NCBI GenBank assembly: GCA_934256695.1
Contig: CAKQPE010000049.1
Coordinates: 1-13,371 of the forward strand
Length of the DNA: 13,371 nucleotides
Source: an uncultured Eubacteriales bacterium
GTDB taxonomy: Bacteria > Bacillota > Clostridia > Lachnospirales > Anaerotignaceae
Direction: 5' to 3'
The translations under genes and the position numbers were made by a program. The notes beneath the pieces are model-generated. The model was given only the letters and a program-made list of their open reading frames with translations. It had not been told where the DNA came from and made no database searches. Positions 7,879-13,371 of this stretch are shown here, in pieces. Position 1 is the first letter of the stretch; each line of letters opens with the position of its first letter.

Positions 7879-9009
7879 ATGAATTTTGAATTAGATGATT
7901 TAATAAGGGTAGCTAAGCGAGAAAACAATAATAAAAGAAAATTTTTGTATGTCAATCCTATACAGGGGAAACACATTCCCGTTTCGCCGAGTAAATCAAT
8001 GGAGCTTTTTTCTGTTCTGGCCCAAAAGACAGAAGAACGCTATAAAAATGAAAGGCTTCTTATTATTGGTTTTGCGGAAACAGCAACGGCAATAGGTTCA
8101 GCTGTGGCATATATGGCGAGAAATGCAGAATATTATATTAGTACAACAAGAGAAAATGTAGAAAACAGTGAATATTTGTTTTTTACAGAATCACACAGCC
8201 ATGCAACAGAACAAAAACTGGCAGTAAAAAATTTTGAAAATATTATAGGAAACATTGACAGAATAGTTTTTGTTGAGGACGAAGTAACAACAGGGAATAC
8301 AATAAAAAAACTGATAGATGCTTTAAATGAACGTTATCCGGAATACAGTCTGAAATTTGGGATAGTTTCTGTTTTGAACAGTATGTCTGAAAATGTTTTG
8401 AATGAATTTAAAACAAAAGGTATTGTATGTGAGTTTATCGGGAAAATACCTTTTGGTTACAGAATAAACGAAATTGAAAATTACAGCTATAAAAGTTTTG
8501 ATTCATTGAAAGAAAATTTTTACAGCGTTAATATAGATAAAATTTTTATAGACGGATATTTTAATTCAAGGATAGTTAACGATGTAAATTCAATGCGAAT
8601 TTTAAGTGACAGGTTTGTTAAAAAGGCTATTGAAAAAATCAATTTAAAAAACGACAGACTTAAAATTTTAATACTTGGAACAGAGGAATTTATGTTTCAA
8701 CCTATGCTTTTGGGATATAAAATCGAAAAAAAATATAAAAATGCAGAAGTAAAATTTCATGCAACTACAAGAAGTCCGATAGAGATAAGTGATGATACAG
8801 GTTATCCGCTTAATTCAAGATTTTCTTTGGAGAGCTTCTATGAAGAAGGCAGAGATACATTTGTATATAATCTTTTGGAATATGATAATGTATTTATTGT
8901 TACAGATTGTAAAAATATAAACGAAAAAGGCATGATAAATCTTATATCAGCCTTGGAAAAATCAAATAATAAGAATATATCATTAATAAAGTGGGGTGAT
9001 GGCAGATGA
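7879..9009 (+). CDS. Phosphoribosyltransferase with C-terminal TRSP domain
   Basis: A 376-residue two-domain protein. Residues ~20-195 form an orotate-PRTase-like fold: GFAETATAIG at 64-73 and the PRPP-binding motif VEDEVTTGNT at 132-141, with the two acidic residues and T-G-N/T phosphate loop typical of active enzymes. Residues ~220-376 carry the TRSP domain, named for its TRSP motif, here ATTRSP at 295-300, with GTEEF at 267-271 also matching the family. PRTases move the ribose phosphate of PRPP onto a base or other nucleophile. The TRSP domain is known only fused to or beside such PRTases in Ter-linked operons, and its role is unproven. AGAAGGA precedes the ATG. The gene overlaps the StiP gene by four bases, so all four module genes are effectively one translational unit. 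Confidence 0.88.
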   Translation: MNFELDDLIRVAKRENNNKRKFLYVNPIQGKHIPVSPSKSMELFSVLAQKTEERYKNERLLIIGFAETATAIGSAVAYMARNAEYYISTTRENVENSEYLFFTESHSHATEQKLAVKNFENIIGNIDRIVFVEDEVTTGNTIKKLIDALNERYPEYSLKFGIVSVLNSMSENVLNEFKTKGIVCEFIGKIPFGYRINEIENYSYKSFDSLKENFYSVNIDKIFIDGYFNSRIVNDVNSMRILSDRFVKKAIEKINLKNDRLKILILGTEEFMFQPMLLGYKIEKKYKNAEVKFHATTRSPIEISDDTGYPLNSRFSLESFYEEGRDTFVYNLLEYDNVFIVTDCKNINEKGMINLISALEKSNNKNISLIKWGDGR

Positions 9010-10067
9010 AAAGCAGCTATGCCAATGAAGATGTTGAAATACTATTAAAAGATATTACAGGTTTGGTTAAACCCCTCTCGGCAGAAGAAAGAGAAAAATT
9101 TATTCAAAGCGGAACACATTACTGCGAGATGCTGCCTTTGGAATATAAGCCTTCAGAAAAATATATGAAAGCATATGAAAATGCTTTAAGAAATTATTCA
9201 TTGTTAACAGCAAAAGCGGTAAGTGTTTTGGCTGAAAAAATATATGCAAAAAAGAATGGAAATCCAATTATTGTTTCATTGGCAAGAGCCGGTATACCTA
9301 TAGGAATTCTTATAAAAAGATATTTAAAAAATAAATATAATGCAGAAATAAAACACTATGCGATTTCTATTATAAGAGGTCGTGGAATAGATAAAAATGC
9401 AATGAATTATATACTAAAAAGACATTCTGCCGAAAGTATACAGTTTGTTGATGGGTGGATAGGAAAGGGTGCAATACTGAACCAGCTTAAAGAAGCATTG
9501 AAAGATTATCAGAATATAGATGCCGAACTTGGGGTGGTTTCCGATCCTGCAAACCTTACAGAACTATGTGGAACACATGAGGATATATTAATTCCTTCAT
9601 CGTGTCTGAACGCAACGGTAACGGGACTTATAAGCCGAACTTTCCTAAGAAAAGATATTATAGGAGAAAACGATTTTCATGGTGCGGCATTTTATTCCGA
9701 ACTGAAAAAAGATGACCTTTCCGAAGAATTTTTAAATGCCATAGAAACCGGATTTGTATATGAACCGGAAATTGTAAAACCGGATTTTTCAAATAATGCA
9801 GTTGGAGCAAATATAATACAAAATATTGCCCGTGAGTATAAAATAAGTGATATAAATTTTATAAAACCGGGTATAGGTGAAGCAACGAGAGTACTTTTAA
9901 GAAGAATACCGTGGAAAATAATAGTAAACGGCAGCTATAAAAACACAGATGAATTAAAACATATTTATCAGCTTGCGGAAGAAAAGAATGTTTGCTGTGA
10001 AATTAGCAAAGTACCTTTGGGAAACTATAAGGTATGTGGAATAATAAAAAGAATGGCAGATATATGA
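9006..10067 (+). CDS. StiP/PRTase-like protein with PELOTA RNA-binding domain
   Basis: A 353-residue protein with two parts. Residues ~15-250 match the family now often called 'StiP cysteine protease', first described as a divergent PRTase: SLARAGIPIG at 91-100, IIRGRGID at 122-129, FVDGWIGKGAI at 147-157 in place of the usual PRPP loop, then DPANLTELCGTHEDILIPSSCLNATVTGL at 180-208, a strongly conserved block with two Cys and a His. Residues ~280-350 are a PELOTA-type RNA-binding domain: GIGEATRVLLRRIPWKII, then LAEEKNVCCEI and a final KVCGIIK strand. The domain is related to L7Ae-like folds and suggests contact with RNA. Whether the N-terminal part is a glycosyltransferase or protease cannot be settled here. 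A GGGGTGA site lies within the end of the upstream gene. Confidence 0.83.
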   Translation: MKSSYANEDVEILLKDITGLVKPLSAEEREKFIQSGTHYCEMLPLEYKPSEKYMKAYENALRNYSLLTAKAVSVLAEKIYAKKNGNPIIVSLARAGIPIGILIKRYLKNKYNAEIKHYAISIIRGRGIDKNAMNYILKRHSAESIQFVDGWIGKGAILNQLKEALKDYQNIDAELGVVSDPANLTELCGTHEDILIPSSCLNATVTGLISRTFLRKDIIGENDFHGAAFYSELKKDDLSEEFLNAIETGFVYEPEIVKPDFSNNAVGANIIQNIAREYKISDINFIKPGIGEATRVLLRRIPWKIIVNGSYKNTDELKHIYQLAEEKNVCCEISKVPLGNYKVCGIIKRMADI

Positions 10068-10172
10068 AATATAATTAAGAAATTGGATATGCTTTTATAA
10101 AATGCATAAATATACAGATGAATGATGCAATAAAACAAGTGGGTTTTAAATAGTGAACAGGGGGAGGATCGT
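10068..10172 (+). other. Spacer between the module and adenine deaminase
   Basis: 105 AT-rich bases. It ends in a strong ribosome binding site, AGGGGGAGG at about 10159-10167, for the ade start at 10173. I see no hairpin with a T-tract and no convincing promoter: TTGGAT at 10083 and TAAATA at 10107 are poor matches. Co-transcription of ade with the module is therefore possible but not shown. Confidence 0.4.
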
Positions 10173-11915
10173 ATGCAGATAGAAATGCTAAAGCATCAAA
10201 TTTTGGTTGCCAAGGGAGATATATGTGCAGATTTGGTTCTGAAAAATGGCAAGGTTATTAATGTATTTACAAATGAATTTGAATTAGCCGATGTTGCTGT
10301 CTGCAACGGTAAAATAGTAGGTGTTGGTAATGGTTATAAGGGATTAAAGGAAATTGATGTTGAAGGCAAATATATTTGTCCGGGATTAATTGACGGACAT
10401 ATACATATTGAAAGCTCTATGCTTTGCGGTCCGGCTTTTGAGCAGACTGTTATGCCGCATGGTACTACAGCTGTAGTTACAGATCCGCATGAGATTTCAA
10501 ATGTAGCGGGAACGGAAGGTTTGGAGTTTATGCTTGATACCACAAAGAACCTTAATCTTTCGGTTTATTTTATGCTTCCGTCCTGTGTTCCGGCTACTGA
10601 TTTAGATGAATCAGGTGCTGTTTTGGAAGCAGAACAATTACTGCCGTATTATCAAAATCCACGGGTTTTGGGACTTGCCGAGCTTATGAATTCATACGGA
10701 ACAATTTGCGGCGATAAAAAAATTCTTAAAAAAATTTGCGACTGTACCGAAGCCGAAAAAATAATAGATGGTCATGCACCGTTTTTCAGTGGCAGAGAAT
10801 TAAATGCCTATATTGTATCCGGAGTAAAATCCGACCATGAGTGTTCAAAGATAGGTGAAGCTATGGAAAAGCTTCGCCGTGGTCAATATATTATGATTAG
10901 GGAAGGTACTGCGGCGAAAAATATGGATGCTTTGCTGCCGTTGTTTAAAGAACCGTACTGCAACCGTTGTATGTTGGTAACAGACGATAGACATCCAGGA
11001 GATTTACTTCACAGTGGACATATGGATTATATTATACGTAAAGCCATAATGTCAGATGTTGAACCGGCTATAGCTATAAAAATGGCAACTTTAATTCCTG
11101 CACAATATTTTGGTTTAAGGCAGTATGGTGCAGTAGCTCCCGGGTACGCGGCAGATTTGATTATTGTATCAGACCTTAATGACTTTAGGGTTGAAAGTGT
11201 ATATAAAAACGGTATACTTGTGGCAGAGAAGGGCAGAGTCCTTAAACCATCAAAGCTTATTATTGACAATAATTGTTTTCCGAGAGTTACAGAGTCGTTT
11301 AATATGGCTGAGATTAAAATTGATGATTTAAAACTGAAAGAAAACGGAAAAAATGAAAGAGTAATATGTTTGACTGACAATGAATTGCTTACCTATGAGA
11401 AAATTGTGCCTTTGAGACAAAACACAGGTACTGCTTGTGGTGTAGATTTGGAAAATAAGATATTGAAAATTGCTGTTTTTGAAAGACATAATAACTCAGG
11501 TCATGTGGGATTGGGATTTTTAGGTAATTATGGTCTCAAATGCGGAGCAGTGGCTTCAAGCATTGCCCATGATTCACATAATTTGATTGTAGTAGGTACT
11601 AATGATGCCGATATGGTTTTGGCAGGCAATACAGTACGCAAAAATAAAGGCGGTCTTGCATTTGTGGTAAACGGACAGGTTATAGGCGAGTTGGCACTGC
11701 CGATAGCAGGACTTATGAGTACCGAAAATGCAGAGGCTGTAGAAAATAAGGTGCAGTTACTTAAAGCCGCCCTTAAATCAAACGGAATTTCGGAGGATAT
11801 TGATGCTTTTATGACACTTGCTTTTGTCAGTCTGCCGGTTATACCTAAACTAAGACTCAATACATATGGAGTTATTGATGTATTACGACAAAAAATTATT
11901 CCGGCTGTTTTTTAA
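10173..11915 (+). CDS. ade: Adenine deaminase
   Basis: A 580-residue cytoplasmic enzyme that hydrolyses adenine to hypoxanthine and ammonia in purine salvage (EC 3.5.4.2), of the amidohydrolase-like metal-dependent type found in Bacillus and Clostridia. Motifs in order: GLIDGHIHIESSM at 71-83 with metal-binding His76 and His78, VVTDPHEISN at 101-110, GLAELMN at 167-173, DGHAPF at 199-204, SDHE at 220-223, and VTDDRHPGDLLHSGHMD at 269-285. The C-terminal third (GHVGLGF..., SIAHDSHNLIVVGTND) is the extra domain normal for Ade. Length is in the usual range and nothing is missing. AGGGGGAGG fixes the start. It lies 105 bases after the StiP gene on the same strand, which raises the possibility that it supplies or removes a base for the neighbouring PRTases (inference). 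Confidence 0.96.
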   Translation: MQIEMLKHQILVAKGDICADLVLKNGKVINVFTNEFELADVAVCNGKIVGVGNGYKGLKEIDVEGKYICPGLIDGHIHIESSMLCGPAFEQTVMPHGTTAVVTDPHEISNVAGTEGLEFMLDTTKNLNLSVYFMLPSCVPATDLDESGAVLEAEQLLPYYQNPRVLGLAELMNSYGTICGDKKILKKICDCTEAEKIIDGHAPFFSGRELNAYIVSGVKSDHECSKIGEAMEKLRRGQYIMIREGTAAKNMDALLPLFKEPYCNRCMLVTDDRHPGDLLHSGHMDYIIRKAIMSDVEPAIAIKMATLIPAQYFGLRQYGAVAPGYAADLIIVSDLNDFRVESVYKNGILVAEKGRVLKPSKLIIDNNCFPRVTESFNMAEIKIDDLKLKENGKNERVICLTDNELLTYEKIVPLRQNTGTACGVDLENKILKIAVFERHNNSGHVGLGFLGNYGLKCGAVASSIAHDSHNLIVVGTNDADMVLAGNTVRKNKGGLAFVVNGQVIGELALPIAGLMSTENAEAVENKVQLLKAALKSNGISEDIDAFMTLAFVSLPVIPKLRLNTYGVIDVLRQKIIPAVF

Positions 11916-12005
11916 AATATAATTTTGTATTTTGACAGACAGATAGGTTTCATTAAACCAATAGAGTGAACAATGAGTTATGATGTAAAATATTTAGAAA
12001 TATAT

Positions 12006-12045
12006 AAAAAGATGTTTATTATAAGTAAGCATCTTTTTGTTTTTG
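12006..12045 (+). terminator. Rho-independent terminator after ade
   Basis: AAAAAGATGTTTA at 12006-12018 pairs with TAAGCATCTTTTT at 12026-12038, leaving a seven-base loop and one G-T pair. A further GTTTTTG follows. It lies 90 bases after the ade stop and is the clearest end of the + strand gene block. Positions 11916-12005 before it hold no gene that I can see. Confidence 0.82.
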
Positions 12046-12102
12046 AAATAATTTAATTCTTCAATTATTTATATTTAATCCTTTGAATTTTCTTCAAACA
12101 GC

Positions 12103-12142
12103 AAAACCCCTTGCAAACTTAACATCTGCAAGGGGTTATTTT
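12103..12142. terminator. Bidirectional terminator between ade and the rubrerythrin remnant
   Basis: A perfect 11-base-pair stem, AACCCCTTGCA at 12105-12115 with TGCAAGGGGTT at 12127-12137, around an 11-base loop. T-rich tails exist on both strands (ATTTT on +, TTTTG on -). It lies 32 bases beyond the stop codon of the - strand rubrerythrin fragment and was probably that gene's terminator. Confidence 0.82.
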
Positions 12143-12173
12143 AGTGTTTATTTAACTGAATGTGTATCTTAAA

Positions 12174-12245
12174 TTATTTGAAGTATCTGTTGTAAAGACC
12201 CTGAAATGCTTTTCCGTGTCTTGCTTCGTCACGAGCCTTGTGTAA
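12174..12245 (-). pseudogene. Rubrerythrin, 3' end only, cut at a probable element boundary
   Basis: On the - strand, the stop TAA at 12174-12176 closes a frame reading HKARDEARHGKAFQGLYNRY then FK. DEARHGKAF is a C-terminal signature of rubrerythrin and reverse rubrerythrin, the di-iron peroxidases of anaerobes; its Glu and His are iron ligands. The frame meets a stop at 12246-12248 and upstream sequence shows no rubrerythrin. Only about 23 of roughly 180-190 residues are left, with no start codon, so it cannot make a working enzyme. The matching terminator is still in place on its 3' side. The simplest reading is that an integrative element entered the 3' end of the gene. The full gene may survive at the other end of that element, with this copy as the displaced end. 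Confidence 0.72.
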
Positions 12246-12250
12246 TTATT

Positions 12251-12363
12251 CGCATTTAAACGGTGTAAAAACGTATCTAAAATAGAAATTTTTGTATAAT
12301 TTGCCCACGTTTTGTCCACTAAAATGCTCTGCCCACAAATTGAGAACAGAGCGTTTAAATGTG
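12251..12363. repeat. Inverted repeat next to the element junction
   Basis: CGCATTTAAACG at 12251-12262 and its inverted copy CGTTTAAATGTG at 12352-12363 match at 11 of 12 positions, 89 bases apart. TGCCCAC also occurs twice in the same orientation between them (12302-12308 and 12330-12336). Such spaced repeats beside an insertion point can be binding sites for a recombinase or excisionase, though chance is possible in AT-rich DNA. Confidence 0.35.
12322..12356 (-). terminator. Terminator of the excisionase-like genes
   Basis: Read on the - strand, AAACGCTCTG at 12356-12347 pairs with CAGAGCATTT at 12331-12322 (one G-T pair) around a 15-base loop, and the 3' arm runs into TTTT. It starts 27 bases beyond the stop of the excisionase-like gene at 12383, as expected for a rho-independent terminator. 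Confidence 0.62.
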
Positions 12364-12382
12364 TATTTAGTTGTGTAAATGC

Positions 12383-12703
12383 TTACTTTTTTGATTTTGA
12401 GACAGTTTCTTTTTTTGAAGCATTTTTCTTCTTTTTGTTTTTTGGCTTTGCGGGAACTTTCTTTTTGGATTCATATTTTATTTTTCCACTTTCACATTTA
12501 ACAATAAAATCATATATTGCCAATGTTGAAACCTTAGTACAGCCCAGCTTAAATCCACGCAAAAGTCCTTGATTTATAAGGTCGTAAATCGTGTTTCGGT
12601 TTATTTTCAGAAGTTGTGCTGCTTCGGTGACGGTTAGCAGTTTAAGATCACCTTTCATAATTTCTTCAACAGTTATTTTTTCTTCATCTGACATGGCTTT
12701 CAT
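12383..12703 (-). CDS. Excisionase-like helix-turn-helix protein with Lys-rich tail
   Basis: A 106-residue protein. Residues ~22-68 form an excisionase/MerR-type winged helix-turn-helix: LLTVTEAAQLLKINRNTIYDLINQ, then GLLRGFKLGCTKVS, the layout of Xis proteins that bind and bend attachment-site DNA and help excision of mobile elements. Residues ~75-106 are a low-complexity tail of mostly Lys with Ser, Ala and Pro, probably disordered and binding nucleic acid. An upstream GTG at 12712 would add three residues, but it is part of the GGAGGTG binding site, so the ATG at 12703 with eight-base spacing is preferred. It lies 54 bases downstream of a paralogue and reads toward the junction at about 12245. 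A transcription-regulator role is the main alternative. Confidence 0.72.
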   Translation of the reverse strand: MKAMSDEEKITVEEIMKGDLKLLTVTEAAQLLKINRNTIYDLINQGLLRGFKLGCTKVSTLAIYDFIVKCESGKIKYESKKKVPAKPKNKKKKNASKKETVSKSKK

Positions 12704-12757
12704 TTTAAACACCTCCGTAGTGTGAGTATAGATGTGTTTAAGATGAATTGCAAAAAA

Positions 12758-12994
12758 TTATGTATCGTTAAATTCTATTATTTGACCGTCATACTGTTCA
12801 ATAAAATCCAGTATTGCTTTTCTGCTTACTTTTCTACAGCCAAGTTTTATGGAACGAAGATAACCATTGTTTATAAGCTGATATACAGTGTTTTTGTTTA
12901 CACGCAGAAGATGTGCGGTTTCGGGTATTGTATAAAGAATATCTGGACATTCTAAAATTTCACTTGAGCTTGATTTTTTGTTTTTGTCAATCAT
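12758..12994 (-). CDS. Excisionase-like helix-turn-helix protein
   Basis: A 78-residue DNA-binding protein, paralogous to the gene that follows it. Residues ~18-66 hold the helix-turn-helix and wing: LYTIPETAHLLRVNKNTVYQLIN, then NGYLRSIKLGCRKVSRKAILDFIEQ, aligning without gaps to the neighbour's core (shared KLGC-KVS wing and N-NT-Y-LIN recognition helix). A Ser-rich 20-residue arm precedes it and an acidic tail ends it. The frame stays open to 13042. The ATG at 12994 is chosen because GGAGGTACTT stands just before it, while the earlier in-frame Met codons have no site. Size and fold fit an Xis/recombination directionality factor of an integrative element. No integrase is present in the window to confirm this. 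Confidence 0.74.
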   Translation of the reverse strand: MIDKNKKSSSSEILECPDILYTIPETAHLLRVNKNTVYQLINNGYLRSIKLGCRKVSRKAILDFIEQYDGQIIEFNDT

Positions 12995-13371
12995 AAGTAC
13001 CTCCATAATTATTATTGAAACACATCGGATGGTATTTGGCATTGCCCATAGGTCTGAAAATCAGCCTGTCCTCATTCTTGTGAGAACCCACTCCCATTGC
13101 GTGCGGTCAAAAAGGCTCATGCTGTGGCTGAGAGGAAGTATCATTATGATGTATGTATTGTCATGGCGTCGGTTTGCCAAACCGAATAAGATTATAATAT
13201 TTTTCGCTCGCATAAAGCTCATGGCGTATTACATCTTCAGCTCGATACATACAAAAAGTATACGAGTGTGAGTATTAAGTTTTAAAGGTTCATAGTAAGG
13301 AAAATATCCTTCTATAATATAAGCACGAGTGAAAATGGGAAAATGACGGGGATTGGAAAAATTAATATAGT
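12995..13371 (-). other. Leader region upstream of the excisionase-like genes
   Basis: About 377 bases with no gene I can support. Roughly 13040-13185 is visibly richer in GC than the rest of the window. On the - strand it holds tiny frames only: 13161-13250 (29 codons, starting MYRAEDVIRH) and 12987-13097 (36 codons, overlapping the next gene start), both without good binding sites. A - strand frame enters from the window edge and stops at 13229-13231 (ending CIELKM); it matches nothing I know. A possible - strand -10 box, TATTATAG, lies near 13313-13320 with no good -35. The region may be the regulatory leader of the element's excisionase genes. Confidence 0.35.
13170..13184. promoter_or_regulatory. 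Perfect 15-base palindrome, possible operator
   Basis: CGGTTTG-C-CAAACCG: two seven-base arms around one central base. The arms are too close for a stable RNA hairpin, so a dimeric protein-binding site is the likelier reading. It lies about 175 bases upstream of the first excisionase-like gene. No cognate regulator is visible. Confidence 0.35.

Noticed and set aside
11932..11960. TTGACA at 11932-11937 as the -35 of a promoter after ade.
   Set aside because: No fitting -10 box lies 16-18 bases downstream and no gene follows before the terminator at 12006.
12152..12319. A - strand frame from GTG 12319 (VDKTWANYTK...) running across the junction, considered as an integrase C-terminus or junction-spanning gene.
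   Set aside because: It overlaps the rubrerythrin remnant in another frame, has no clear motif, and a gap in stops of this length is unremarkable in AT-rich DNA.
12312..12572. An 86-codon + strand frame rich in Phe.
   Set aside because: It is the antisense of the Lys-rich tail of the excisionase-like gene: Lys codons read as Phe on the other strand.
13107..13163. In-frame TGA codons read as selenocysteine or recoded Trp in the leader.
   Set aside because: No SECIS-like hairpin is evident after the TGAs, and the genes here use TGA as an ordinary stop (for example HAD and yceG).
12978..13271. A 97-codon open frame on the + strand across the leader region.
   Set aside because: It lies opposite the excisionase start and leader, has a poor start site and a composition like a chance frame; no family is recognisable.
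1..13371. CRISPR array, tRNA or rRNA genes.
   Set aside because: No regularly spaced direct repeats, cloverleaf-like segments or conserved rRNA stretches were seen on either strand.

Overview
The window reads as low-GC, AT-rich chromosomal DNA from an anaerobic Firmicute of the Clostridia type. The reasons are heavy use of AUA and AGA codons, strong GGAGG-type ribosome binding sites, Bacillus-Yce-like stress genes and a fragment of a rubrerythrin, an enzyme typical of anaerobes. I cannot name the species.

Positions 1-777 hold the last 53 codons of a P-type cation (probably Ca2+) ATPase, then a rhomboid-family intramembrane serine protease. Positions 799-6071 form a tellurite/stress (Ter) cluster on the + strand: a large YceG-like protein, a TelA/YceH 'toxic anion resistance' protein, and three TerD-domain proteins. 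The first two TerD proteins are close paralogues; the third is a divergent YceC-like form. A hairpin with a T-tract at 6084-6126 closes this part.

Positions 6147-10067 hold a tightly packed, partly overlapping four-gene biosynthetic module: a HAD phosphatase, a CitE-like TIM-barrel C-C lyase, a PRTase-TRSP protein, and a StiP/PRTase-like protein with a C-terminal PELOTA RNA-binding domain. This matches the Ter-associated module that comparative genomics predicts to make an unknown nucleoside-like metabolite. Adenine deaminase (10173-11915) follows on the same strand and may share purine-base or PRPP chemistry with it. The usual TerC membrane protein and ATP-grasp partner are not in the window. 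The working model is Ca2+-binding TerD proteins plus TelA and YceG as the stress-sensing or assembly arm, and the four-enzyme module as the metabolite arm.

From 11916 on the character changes. After two terminators comes only the last ~23 codons of a rubrerythrin gene on the - strand. It stops abruptly at about 12245, where a mobile-element end appears to begin: a junction region with an inverted repeat, a terminator, and two tandem paralogous excisionase-like helix-turn-helix genes on the - strand. The last ~370 bases are their upstream leader, locally richer in GC, with a perfect palindrome and only doubtful tiny ORFs. No tRNA, rRNA, CRISPR array or integrase gene was found.
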